Assembly: GCA_949152475.1 (NCBI GenBank)
Contig: OX424566.1
Coordinates: forward strand, 11,927,177 to 11,991,176
Direction: 5' to 3'
DNA from: Terebella lapidaria
Taxonomy: Eukaryota > Annelida > Polychaeta > Terebellida > Terebellidae
DNA: 64,000 nt
Positions within the stretch are counted from its first letter, which is position 1. Every line of letters begins with the position of its first letter. The notes under the pieces are model-generated. The model was given only the letters and a program-made list of their open reading frames with translations. It did no database searches and was not told where the DNA came from. This document shows, piece after piece, positions 40,851-53,600 of this stretch. The position numbers and the translations under genes are program-made.

Positions 40851-43800
40851 CGCTTCACAACATCTGAGTGATGATGAAAGAGATATAGTCTAGGGTTTAT
40901 AAAAGCCAGAAAATGAAGATAGGCATGCGCATTTAACTGTAAATGTGTTTGTTTTTATAAAATCGTCATTATCAACAGTGACAGATGTTTGGTCTCGAAA
41001 ATATATCTTGAAACTTTTTTTCTTCACAGTCACTGTCGAACTATATGATGAACTATATGATTATGATTAATTTCCACGTTGAAGACCAAAGAAAAATCTA
41101 AAAAAATCTGGATTTAGAACATTTGACAATCTCCCATATGAATTGTGGAAATTTTGTGAATAGTCAGTTCAGAACGCCTGCCCTGGAGACACCCGATAAC
41201 CGCCACGTTACAGTTTAGCAATCTCCACGACCATGAAGATTGTTTTATACATGTAACATTAATTGCCACATTTATCAGTGTGTCTGATTTGAAGAAAAAA
41301 CAACTTTGTGACTTCCCATGTGATTGATCGTGTTTGTCATGACTCAGCTACATTGAACATCAGAGCCCAATCGATCTCCTTTGCCCATGTTGACTTTTTC
41401 TTTGAAATATATCATCCATTAAAGACTTTTAGCTACACCTCGACAGACGACGTGAGGGCTTGAACATGCATATAGCAGCACCTTTCTCTAAGAAATATAG
41501 GAATTAAGCCTCACATAAGGCACAAAAGCAATGGATGCAGCTCCAATTCGAGGTCCATCACCCGACTGGATCCATATGGCCATAACATACGGTCCATGTG
41601 ATCCAGTTTTCCCCGATTTTAGGGCCATGGGGACCCCGAAGGGTACATCTTATGCCTCTGCAGAGATGGCAAAACAATAGGGATATTCCCTGGTGATGTA
41701 TGGACCAACATTTATGCTAGATTTCTGAGTGATCATGTGGTAACCAAGTCCAAAATTAGCACAAGGCCTAGGGCTACGAAAGGTTACCGGAGAAATGTAT
41801 AGCCACAAATTCACCAACCCCCAACCCACCCCGACCGAGTGAAATCGCCGCTTGACCTTTAAGGGGATTGAAAGTCACATTCGAGGTGACCACTCGAATC
41901 GCCATATATATGACTTCCAAATGAAATGAATCTGTATTCACGTACTTTGACGTATTGTATGTGTACTGATGCACACAGGAGAAAGTGTCTGTAGTTCTCC
42001 TAATAGTGCAAGAAAAATATCCACGCAAAGTTTTTCCTTAGCTGAAAATCGCTTAAAGCACAATATGCTTTTCACGGACTCATCCTGTAAAATCAAAATG
42101 GTAACCACACACAGACCAGCGTTTCAAGAGCAGTAAAAAGGTTACCAATGGAGAATTCAATTCATTAATTTAAGACTATTTAAGAGACAAAGTTATTTAT
42201 GATAGTTGGGGGGAAAATGGTTGAATTTCGACAAAATGAGCTTTTCACGGTCATGAGAGTTCAAATTCAATGTCACCACTGCAACAAATATGATTCTGCC
42301 GATATCTAAGCTCTATCAATCTAGGTGTGATGACATAAACGTCTTCATTATAACAGGAAAAGTGATTGAAATTTTATTTCAGAGGTGAAATTTATTCTTC
42401 AGGCTAGAAATGGCTTTGGTTACCGAACAATTTTGGTTCAAGCCTTGACAACTCAAACACCACAGGTTATATTTATAGGACCTTGAAATTTCCCAACTTT
42501 GTGAGCTTAAATGTCACCATTAGGTGTGCTGCCAATGACTCTGTGGCCGAGTGGATGGGACCGATGGCTCTTGAAGAAACTTGGCAACGCAAAGGTTCAT
42601 AATAAAAATATAAGCTCTATCTACAAGTATTTTGTCTATAGAGGCCAATTGCACTACAGAGGCCAATTTACAAGGCCAATTTAAATCTATAGAGGCCAAT
42701 TTACAAGGTCAGGCGTGACCTTGAGATTTAGCCTTCAAGGTCGTCTGACGTGACCTCAAGGTAGCCAAAAGTTGAATATATGACTTCCTATACAGGTAAT
42801 GCATTATATGCAATCCTACGCTGTATACGCGAGTGTTTAGCCCTAGAAGCCAATTTACACATTTCATGTCAGAAGTAATTAACATTGAGATTTGGCACTC
42901 AATGTGATCTGAGGTCAAGTTCAAGGTCAACATTTGTTGTACCATTATGATTTCCTATATGCTCATAACACAAACATAAGCTCTATCCACATGCATTTCG
43001 TCTTTGGATGCCAATCTACACATTTCAGGTCAAGCGTGACCTTGAGAGTTAGCCTTGAAGGTCATTTGGGGCCAACTTCACGGTCACCAAAAGATGTGCT
43101 ATATATGACTTCCTGCATGATAATTATACAAACATAAACTCCATCTACAAGCATTTTGTCTGCAGAGACCAATTTACACATTTCATGTCCCCCTGACCTT
43201 GAAATTCAGCCTTCAAAGTCGTCTGAGGTCAACCTCAAGGTCACCAAAAGATGTGTCAAATATGACTTCCTAGATACATGTATGCCCATACATGTAATAC
43301 ACGTTTTTGTCTTATATGGTCATTTGTGCATATCAGGTGTTTTTGAGATTTTCCAGCCTAGTTGGGCTTTTGTGTGATTCAAGACACAACCATCTCTATA
43401 CGAATGTCATGAACCTAATTAGCATGTTTTGCAATAAAAACCTCAACACTGATCAAACAGTTTTCGAGTAAACAGTCGAAAACTGAATTTTGGGCCTTTT
43501 GAGCCTAAATTTCAATTTTTCGAGCATTCAAGCCATATTTTATTTGATTCTCAGAGATCTCAGGTTAAAAAGAATAGGATTCTTTCACATAAGAATAATG
43601 ATTCCTCACCAGTGGTGAAAATCTGGCGAAGATACATCAAAGCAAACTCAAGTAATTACCCAGAAACCGAATCCCCAGAAGAATTTCTACCCAAATGTGC
43701 TAATGAATTGAGTTTGGGAATTTCTTGAAAAAGCACATACTATTCATATAATTTAAAGAAAGCTGCAAACCACTGTTACCACAAAATGAATTTATTCAGT

Positions 43801-43934
43801 CATGATCTGGTGAGAAATATGGCATTCTTTATGAGAACATTATACAAAATGAATAATTTAGGACAAAAAATATTGACCATACATGTACATTATGCATCAG
43901 ATACAGCAATATTAGTAGTCTATTCACTTGTCAA
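40851..43934. other. 3 kb without a gene
   Basis: 40620-40720 resembles the inverted-repeat element at 55037 ('atttggcgg' and 'ctacagtaa' parts). 42700-43340 is a block of 'ccttgagatttagccttcaaggtc'-like lines, part of the dispersed family also seen at 47.9-49.7 kb and 58.7-60.2 kb. 'ggttaccgaacaattttgg' near 42419 matches that family's terminus. No convincing coding frame is present. Confidence 0.5.
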
Positions 43935-44124
43935 TTACATTATACCTAGGACATAGAAGAGATGGATTTTAAATAAGAAAATTTCATCGAACAAGGGGGT
44001 TTCAATTCTGTTGTCAACATATTGCGATAATTCAGTATTGTCAGCATCCATTTCAAGATGTCCAGGCGACGATTTTGAAATCAAACACCCTCTTCCTTTA
44101 TCAGTAGATGCAATGTAAATGTCA
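43935..44124 (-). CDS. Possible alternative last exon of MED22
   Basis: A 63-codon frame is preceded by an acceptor (caatcag at 44125). It could be joined in phase to a GTACAA donor seven codons... inside the last coding exon of MED22, after 'EEEYYLSA'. The peptide contains 'GHLEMDADNTELSQ', which loosely recalls the acidic 'LDLDTDSAD' segment in the long isoform of vertebrate MED22 as I remember it. Without transcripts this stays a suggestion; the frame could also be chance. Confidence 0.3.
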
Positions 44125-44752
44125 CTGATTGCGAGTTGGCAGTCCATATTTTATATGTCTACCGGTATGCATTTACTCAATCCTCAGAACCACAAATAAC
44201 GATGCATACCATCTATTTTCTGTTATTTAATGCAAAGAAGATACAACATGTGCATAAACTTGGCAGCTCTGGATTGAGCAACCTGCATTAGATAATGATT
44301 TTCCACCCATCAAAAAATACAATGTATACCTCTCTCTCTATATATATATCTATGAACACTTATAATATAGTGCTTTATATTGAATACGATACTGGTATAT
44401 TCTGTACTGGTATATTCAGAGACATCAGGATGATACATATCAGTTGTTGCGTGTACCTAAAGCCCTGCAGTTGCATATCACTGTGACATACATTAAATAT
44501 TGAATATGACCTACCAGGTACATGTATGTACATTAATTGCAATTTATTCAGGTCAAACAATGACTTTATCTCAATTATCACAAAAGTGTCCTCAGTTTTT
44601 TTGCGCCACACCACACCAGCAACGAACAACATCGAACTTCCACAGTCAATCCAATATCATGCAATGAATCCATCTGACCGTTGGCCCACTAAAACCTCCA
44701 CACACACATGTATGTATCAAATAGTATTTTTCGTCCATGTTCCAAGAAACTG

Positions 44753-45510
44753 CTATTTGTACGCAGAAAGGTAATATTCCTCTTCAAGGTCAAACAAATC
44801 CGCTGCCATGTCGTCCCTAAGCTGTAACAATTTCACGTCGAGCTCCATTTGGCGTTGCTGACAAATTGAGTTGTTTTTCACAATTGCCTCGTTGACCGTC
44901 CGGAAATCGTTGAGGATGTGGAACTGTTTGATATCCGAAACGAGCTTCAGAAGTGACTCACCAGCACGGACCTGCAAGACGATAAATCAGGATATAGCAA
45001 ACAAAAATGGTGTGCTCAACGAATGCAATGTGGAATACATGTACATGTATTCTACAAATCTCAACATCTCATACTTTTGCACTAGTCTTCTGATTTATTA
45101 CGTACAATGTTCGCCGCCCGGATTTCCATTTCCAGTTGATCTTGTTCGGCTTTTGTAGGTCGAGTCAATTGCTGCTCATCATCAACCTGTTGTCAAACAA
45201 AACAATTGAGATAAAAATTGAAACTGTACACCCTTTCCTTCACCATAGAGACCTAATTCTACTATACACGTAATGTGATCTCAGGGTGTGGCTTTCTGTT
45301 ATTAACAATGTACTAACAGACTATCGCTTTTGTAGTGATATAAAATACATGAACACGCTCGAGTCCTACTTCACGTACTTTGAGCATTCTCATGATTTCC
45401 AGAAAGTTGTCGACCATCCCTTTGACGTCATCTTTGAGACGCTTCTGGTAGGACTTGAGTTGTGTTTCCTTGTTCTGTGATATCGTACGCTGTTGTTGTT
45501 GTTGTGCCAT
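44753..45510 (-). CDS. MED22: Mediator complex subunit 22
   Basis: Exons (minus): 45510-45379, 45186-45106 and 44971-44753, all phase 0 with GT-AG borders, giving 143 residues. The protein starts [15 protein letters not shown]. It contains [18 protein letters not shown], an '[20 protein letters not shown]' type line spanning exons 2-3, [17 protein letters not shown], and ends in [13 protein letters not shown]. These are the conserved helices of MED22 (Surf5), a head-module subunit of Mediator that links activators to RNA polymerase II. An upstream in-frame TTG is not used as a start. The gene is divergent from RPL7A, as in the vertebrate Surfeit locus. Confidence 0.92.
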
Positions 45511-45856
45511 TCTTGCCAATTACTAAAGGAAACATCACAATATTGATGAATTTTGTTATTTATCATGGTTATCTTATTCTCTCAGTAACCAGCATTGATA
45601 GCCTCTCGAGCATGCCCTTGCCCCTGGGTAGGTTTCTCTAAAGAGAGAAAATACTACTAGTAGTTTACTAGACCTAGAATGACATTGTAATATAGTTCTA
45701 TGTCAAGTTACATTAAATTACTAGATCTATGTCAATTTAAAATTATAAAAGCACTGACAAAAATAACAAACGAAACCAGTGTATGTGGTCTGTAACTTTC
45801 ACTGTCTGTAACTTTCACTGTCCCCACAGTCTGTAGACTGTAACCAGGTGGTTGTG

Positions 45857-46705
45857 TTGTGCGCGATTTGCCAAATAGCACGATTTCGAAATCGCGCTGC
45901 GCGAACTGCAAATTTTCAAATCGCGCGCGGATTCGAAATCGTCGCGCGTTTTCAAAATGACTAATAATGCGCGGTTTGATAATGGCAACTCTGAAACTCT
46001 GAACCATTCACAAATCGCGCAGTGCGATTTCGAAATCGTTTGTGCGATTTGAAAATGCTACACAAGCCTAAATGTCTCAATAGGGCCTACTTAATAGGCC
46101 CTAAATGCACAGATTTAAAACTTTTGAGCTTCTAAGCTAAGCTACATCTTCACAGTTCATTGACTATAGATCTATAGGGCCTACTAGTCTACTCGTTGAT
46201 TACTTTCGTGCTTGACAACTATACTGTCTGTGTTTGAGGCTTAATCTGAATTGGAGTTATAGTGTGCGCATTGGGCGGATCCCAACAACTGTTTTTTTTT
46301 AAAAAAAGGCCTCCAATATATCACAAAGCACAAAGACAACAACCGAATTTTATTTTATTAACAACGAATCGCACAACTTTTCCACAGGTCCCTGTAGGCT
46401 ACCTGAATGTGAAGCCTATTCAATCCAGCAAAAGACCAGCATATTTATAAATTCAAAAGTTTACAGTTGTTCACAACACATTTGGCCTGAGCGAGCTCGA
46501 AGCAGGCAACATTTACAAACCGCGCGACCGATTTGCAAATAGCGCTGCGCGATTTGCGAATAGTTCACAGTTGCCATTGTCAAAACGCGCAATACTTGTT
46601 ATTTTCAAATCGCGCGACGATTTCGGAATAGGCGCGCGATTTGAAAATTTGCAAATCACGCAGCGCGATTTCGAAATCGTCCACATTTGCAAATCGCGCG
46701 TTACA
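45857..46705. mobile_element. Foldback element rich in 'aaatcgcgc'
   Basis: Two arms (about 45857-46070 and 46500-46705) are inverted relative to each other. They are made of runs such as 'gcgatttcgaaatcg', 'tttgaaaatttgcaaatc' and 'tttcaaatcgcgcg'. The loop between (46075-46490) is ordinary AT-rich sequence. The inverted arms give rise to similar short frames on opposite strands, which are not genes. A poly-G run (46723-46739) follows. Confidence 0.6.
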
Positions 46706-49700
46706 GTAGATCTAACACAAAAGGGGGGGGGGGGGGGAGGGCATCATCTATGGCCATCCGCATACGGATTGTAGTTTCATGATTGAGAATGTCGACTACT
46801 AAATCTAGTTCACTAAAGCCAGAACAGCAATACATTAAAGCACAATGGTATTCTGTCTGATTATTGTCAGTGTTCCGTCAAATAAACATACATTTTCCTG
46901 AAAAATCTGCGTGCCCTACAGTATATCGCCCTGTCGGCTGTTGTTTTTTGTATTTTTTGACCTGTGGAAAATGACTACAGTATACAGTATATAATTGCCT
47001 AAGTGAGGTGAACGCTCGCTGATTGGCTGAGCGAATTACTGTACACTGCCCTACACCCAAATCTGTACCTGCCACCAATTTTACGTCATTATTGTGCTCA
47101 TTACCTTTAAAAAGTAAATGACCGAATCTCAGCGGCGCCTACCCCTTTTTTATACAATTTTCATACACTTTCGAAGATAATAGCAAAAAAGAGTATGAAA
47201 GACCATTTCTGTACTGAGAACCCAAAAAGCCAAATAATTAATCTGGCTTCAGCATGTGCATGAACAATATATATCACGTTTTTCCCCCACCATTCAGTCA
47301 TATTTTGTATGATTTTGTTTCATGCACTTTGAGTGATAGGATATGTATGGTTTATTGTTCACAAAAAGTAACTTGATCTTATCTCGATGCCTGGATTTGC
47401 GGGTAGTTTGGAGAGCTCCATTAATCGAATATTTCGAATTCTAATGGAAATTCATTTTGGGTTAAATCGAGATTCCCCTTTGAAGTGAAGCACGCGGTTA
47501 CTGATCAGCCGTACACGATATCTTTTTGACTGTCTGCGTGTACAAATAAAAATGGTATTGCGTGTTTTTAATATGTGTTGATGTTGAAATAAATTGAATT
47601 TCTTTTAATTGGAATATTCCTCTGTTTGATACTTTCTTCTGAGAATGACTTAAGATAAAAATTATGTCATATAGTATTGTCTTATATGAGCACTGTCAAT
47701 TTGAATTTGATATTCATGCTTCTACTGTTCCATGCTGAACACTTTGACAGTATGGCCATCTGTTTTTTGACAGGTCCAAACGGCCCTTTCCCATGTTGAA
47801 TTCTCCTATAAATGCTTTATAATGGGACACATTATTCTTAACATCTCACTTGATATTGATATTAATGATTAGGAATTAATTGTGGACATATAGGAAATTA
47901 TATATGCCGAATATTCTTGTAACCTTGAACTTGACTTATTTTCAAGGTCAGAGCACAAACAGATAACATCTCGGCCTTTATCTACTTTAGAGCTTCGGAA
48001 TCAATTGTTAACATATAGGAAATGATGTATGCAGAATATTTTGATGACCTTGAATTTGACCTTGAAGTTATTAAGCATAAAACGAGGTTATATCTCGCTT
48101 ATTATCGACTTTATAGATTAGGAATCAATTGTGCACATATAGGAAATGATATTTACTAGATAATGTCATGACTTTGAACTCAACCTTGGACCTCATTTTC
48201 AAGGCCAAAGCCCAACATGGCTAACATCTCGCTCATTATCAACTTAACAGCTTTAGAAATCGATCGTTCACATATAGAAAATGATATATGCTGAATATTC
48301 TCATGACATTTGACCTCATTTTCAATATCGACTTTGAATTATCGGGAATGAATTGTGGGCGTATGGGAGATGATATATGCCGAATATTGTCATGGCCTTG
48401 AACTTGACATATGACCTCATTTTCAAGGTCAGTGCACAAAATGGCTAATATCACGCTTATCATTGAATTTATAGATTGAGAATCAACTGTTGACACATAG
48501 GAAATGATATCCTGAATATTCTGATGACCTTGACCTTATTCTCTAGGTCAGAGCTCAAAATGTCTAATATCTGGTTTATTATCACCAATAATAGATGGTG
48601 AATATTGTTATGATCTTGAATTTGACCTTCGACCTCAGTTTCTCTTCATGATGAGAGCTGTATGGATTAAACTCCTAGAAAATTCAAGATAGAGCTTGGA
48701 TATCGACAGTATCAATGAAATATCAATACGGCAATTTTAGTGAAAACAACTTATAGTTTAAATCTATCAACAAATTTCTGGTACCCTTTCTTAGCCTTTG
48801 GACAACTTTTTTTTAGTTTTGTGATTTTCGCATTTTTCCCAAATGGCCGCCATTTTTGACCGAAAACGGCCATTTCTGGACTTTGGTGTCCATTTTCCCA
48901 AATACTCTCTAATCAGTTTTGAGATTTTCGATTCAAAAGATTCTCCTCATGTACCTTCATGATGTGTATAAGTTTCGTTGTCCTTCAATAGGCGGTCTGT
49001 GTGTGGTGGCCATTTTCATTTTTTGTTTTTTGATGGGTCGGTAAAACAAAAGTATTACTATCCATTTTGGGCCCTTTCTAGGCAAAAAAAAATTCACCCC
49101 TTGGAAATGATTTGCACTTTTTTTCTTCATAATGCGAGCTGCCACAACTGTACTCCTAGAAAGCTTGAAAATGGGTTTTAGATATTGGAACTTCCAAATG
49201 GGATTCCATATATGACGATTCATGTGGTGATCTTGAATTTGACCTTCAATGTCTGTCTTTTTTCGAAAAACAATCTGATCAGTATGAGATTTTTGTTCCA
49301 CAATTGGATACTGGATGTTGCATTAAAAGATGAACCGCTTAACTTCCTCATAAGACTCAATACATAGGCCAGAACGGCCCAAAATGACATGATATGTAAA
49401 AATTGGCCTCTGTGGCCAAAACACTCAGATTTCAAATATAATAATATAGGACATATGGGGTATCTTTTGGTGACCTTGAACCTGACCTAAGATGAACTTG
49501 AGAGTGGTCATTTCCGAGGTTACATGAGAAGTAAATAATGTAAATTGGTCGAAGCAGACAGAATGCTTGTAGCTGAATTGTAGGTTTGTATTATGGGCAT
49601 ATACTGTAGGGAGTCACGTCAGGTGGTTATTTTGGTGACCTTGAATATATACCTTTATATAAATTTCGGTGACCCCACGATAAAGATGTATACCCCATTA

Positions 49701-50544
49701 CTGGTGCTGCCCGCACTACAGTACCATAACCGTGGTGTCACTACTCGCGCACACCACGTCATAATGCTACAAAGCTTCCTTCTTTCGGAAAGACCTCGTC
49801 CCCGAGGTCAGCTGTGTCCAACTGTTAAGCCATATCACCCTGGTCATCAGGATTCAAAACTTGATATTTACATACTGTGATGTAAGTCAACAGCGGGCGC
49901 CGACCCGAGAGCGACGCTCAATTAACCTGCCCGCACTGCAGCACGATAACCGTGGTGTCACTACTCCAGTCGCACACACCACGTCATAATGCTACATTTA
50001 GTGAATCTGATATGTTAAAGCAGCAATTTTAGTGAAAAAAATTCATTATTTACATGAATAGCTCATCAAGTTAACTGCAAGGGACAACTATCACCATCAA
50101 TGACATGCAGCAGTTTATTGCCGACATTGGTAAAGATGCCAGAAATCTCGAAGATTAAAACATTATTCAATGTAAACTAGAATATGAGGTATTTTATGAC
50201 TCTGGTATAATGTATTGGGACATACACATCGAACTTCATTAGATAGTTTATCACATTTATATTTTACATTTACATCCAAGGACACACTGGCGTCATCAGG
50301 CTCAGATCGACTTTGTGAAAAATATAGTTTTTTGAATGTCTGACTGGGTGAGGTATTACTGGGTCAGTAACTTGAAAGGATAAGAGATGAGTGTCCCACT
50401 GGGTCAGGGTCCCAGTAGGTCATGTAAAATGATGAAGTGATGAATGTCTGACTGGGTGAGGTTTGAAATGATAAGCATGATGAGTGTCCCACTGGGTCAG
50501 ATTCCCTGTTGGTACGTTTTTGTTTCCGCAGGCCGCAAATTCGA
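46706..50544. other. Gene-free insert between MED22 and RPL7A
   Basis: 47.9-49.3 kb consists of degraded copies, mostly inverted, of the family at 58.7-60.2 kb ('ccttgaacttgac', 'catataggaaatgatat' and a reverse copy of the 'ccattttgggcc' block). A roughly 65-bp block with 'ataaccgtggtgtcactact' and 'caccacgtcataatgctac' occurs at 49711-49772 and 49926-49994. A roughly 110-bp block ('gagtgtcccactgggtcag') is repeated at 50330-50430 and 50440-50515. No coding frame is seen. Confidence 0.5.
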
Positions 50545-50611
50545 AAGTACCCGGAAGTCCTTTTCGTGAGGTATCCCAGCATGCTCAGTCTTTTCCCTCG
50601 AACTCATCATG
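50545..50611 (+). promoter_or_regulatory. RPL7A core promoter and 5' UTR
   Basis: An ETS-type site CCGGAAG (50551-50557) is followed directly by 'tccttttcg', a pyrimidine tract like the TOP start of ribosomal-protein mRNAs. The ATG follows about 50 bp later. The start point is inferred. Confidence 0.5.
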
Positions 50612-53600
50612 GTGAGCAGCGGTTGATTCCGAAAGAATGATGATTAATCCGCCTGAATCGTCGCTAGATTGACACGAAACTCTTAGTTTCATATTCCTTC
50701 GACAACATTATCATATATTGGTGACAATTAATATGTGAGAACGCCGATAACTTACTCGGCCTACATCTCCGCCCGTTTTTCTCGTGCGGCTATCATGTGA
50801 AGATTCTGGTATTTTAATTTTGTGTTGTCAATAGCCTAGGTCTATCATTTGCAAATATTGCAAAGGTTTCGAATGAAATAACTTATTTCCTCTAGTTACC
50901 AGGTTACTTTGTTCGAATCGAATGAGTGAAGCAGGTGTATTTTTCATTGCAGCCCAAGGCAAAGAAGGGCAAGAAGAAGGTGGCGGCGGCTCCGCTCGCC
51001 ACCAAAAAGGCTGAGCCGAAGAAGGTTGTCAACCCTCTCTTTGAAAAACGACCCAAGAACTTTGGAATTGGTATGTGAGTGTGCCAACAGTATGAGCCAT
51101 CCATCCTAAATTCGCTGCATCCCAAAATTCACCAACTTGATGCATCAGAACTCAGAAGCTCGTTTTGAGGAAAATAAATTACTGGAGCAAAGATTGGATA
51201 TCAGAGTCTCGATTGACGATCGAACTTGTTAGTTTCATTTACGTTACAAGGCCTGAAATCCACGTTGGTGAATTTGGGAATGCGGTGAAGTTGGGACAGA
51301 TGGCTTGTAAATGAAGCTGATTATTTTGAGTTGGCGTCGGTGTTAGAATGCACTTGGAATACAAGGTAGCATTTTGATCGTGTTGGGAGTGTTTACGATG
51401 ATGGCAATGAATTTCTTCACCTGACCGAAAATGTGAAGATTACAAAACGAGCTTTTTAAATCTGAGTGAACACTCCATTGATTCACTTGATTGAAATATA
51501 TTTGTGAAAATTGTGAATTCGATTCAATATACTAACGGGAATTAACTGAATTTACAATTTGCTGTCGTACTCAGTATTCTCTGTTTTGCAGGTCAGGACA
51601 TTCAGCCAAAGCGTGACCTGAGCCGATTTGTGCGATGGCCCAAGTACATCCGACTCCAGAGACAGAAGGCCATTCTTTTCCAGAGGCTGAAGGTTCCTCC
51701 CCCCATCAACCAGTTCACTCAGTGTCTTGACAGGCAGACTGGTATGTTCAACTACATTTGCAGTGTTGTGTAGAACGTTTCGGATTCGTTTTCCAGCCTG
51801 GCATGAGAATTATCTTGCCAGTCCGTACTTTAGTTTCTGAAGTCTGATACATGTATATAACATATAGCAAGAGTGATGATTAATATTTGCTACAATGAAT
51901 TTGATCATGATATGTTTTCAAGGTCGCTGAGTTGCTTCCATATTGTTCTTCACACTAGAATCACACTCATTACACTCAAACTGCCTGGCCAGAAAGTAGT
52001 TGCTGAAAATTATATACATCTCACTATTTGTTTCAGCTACCCAGCTGTTCCGTCTGATGGACAGGTACCGACCTGAGACCAAACACGAGAAGAAAGCTCG
52101 CCTCCGACAGAGGGCAGAGCAGCGCGCCAAGGGCAAGGATGATGCTCCCACGAAGCGCCCTCCAGTGATCAGATCGGGCGTCAACACCGTAACGTCGTTA
52201 GTCGAGTCCAAAAAGGCACAGATGGTTATCATCGCCAATGATGTGGATCCATTGGAGGTATGCACTATGCAATAAGATAATGATAGGTTTTGAATTCGAA
52301 AAAAAAAATTTGATGGCATGTTCGATAGTTCATATGTTGAGCAGCAGTGATGACAATAATATTTGCTATATGACTGCATGGGCAGTTTGATTTCAACAAT
52401 AACTACCATCAAGATCTCTGAGTTGCTCACTGATTCAACCATTTTCCCCAGACCATATCTGATACTGTAAACGTATAAAATTTCGCGATGTATTAATTTC
52501 GCGTTTGAAAAAAAAAACGCGAAAATAATACACGCGAAAACACGGCAAAAATAAATACATATACAGACCACATCACGCTTGAAATCTTATCAAAGATTTT
52601 AATGTGTTCCATACGTGTGCTGTCGCTCACCAAGAAAGGCATTTGTGAGACGATTATCGCCCATAGGTCGCTGAAGGTGTCACGTGTCACTCTGACGGTG
52701 GGATACTTTTCTGACCAACAGCACTATGTTAGTTCGTCGGGAAAATGACCAGCCGGCAGAATTGTCTCACAAATGCCTTACTTGGTTGATGTCGACACCG
52801 TTGGTTCATGTGCTCTGGCAGAAACAAACAATCAGTAGATTTATTGAGTATTGACCGTTTGTGTTTTGTTCACTGTCTGAACATACTAGTATGCTAGTAT
52901 TGCAACATACTAGTACTAGTATAATGTGAACATACTGTACAAGTATTGTACTATTAATCATTTGCAGTTTATGGCATGCATACCTCTATGATCAATAATA
53001 TTTGGGCCTTGTGTATTAAATTGGTACAATTATTTACCAATTTAAAATACCTGATCCCACACCCGACATAAAAACGCGAACTTAAATACACGCGAACATG
53101 TTGAGATGTTGAAAACGCGAACATTGATACACGCGAAATTTTATACGTTTACAGTATTAGTCTCCATGCCATTTAAAAATGTGTAATGTGGTTATTTCTG
53201 GCCTGTAGTGTTTAGTGCCTTGTGAGGAGTTTTGTGCCAATGTGTGCAGTGATGCTTATTGAATTTCTTCACCTGAAATATCATGTGGATGCAAAATCGA
53301 GCTTTTTAAATCTGAGCACACATCCAAACAAACAAAATTGGAAATGTTAACCAAGTCAGAACAAGATGATAGTGTCCAATTTCGGTTTGCAGATCGTGCT
53401 GTTCCTCCCAGCCCTGTGCCGTAAGATGGGCGTACCATACTGCATCGTCAAAAACAAGGCCCGACTGGGACGAGTGGTTCACCGAAAGACCGCCACTTGC
53501 TTGGCTTTCACATCAGTCAATCCGTAAGTAAACTGAAGTCAAGCTTGCTGAATATGTATAATATTTACCACATAATTTTTAGACTAGCCTTTTATTCTAA

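Noticed and set aside
45732-46774. Similar short proteins on opposite strands ('ARFENLQ..QRDFEIV')
   Set aside because: They are translations of the two inverted arms of one foldback element, not duplicated genes.
50612-50952. A further C/D-box snoRNA in RPL7A intron 1 ('aatgatgatt' at about 50636)
   Set aside because: No D box with a matching terminal stem could be found.
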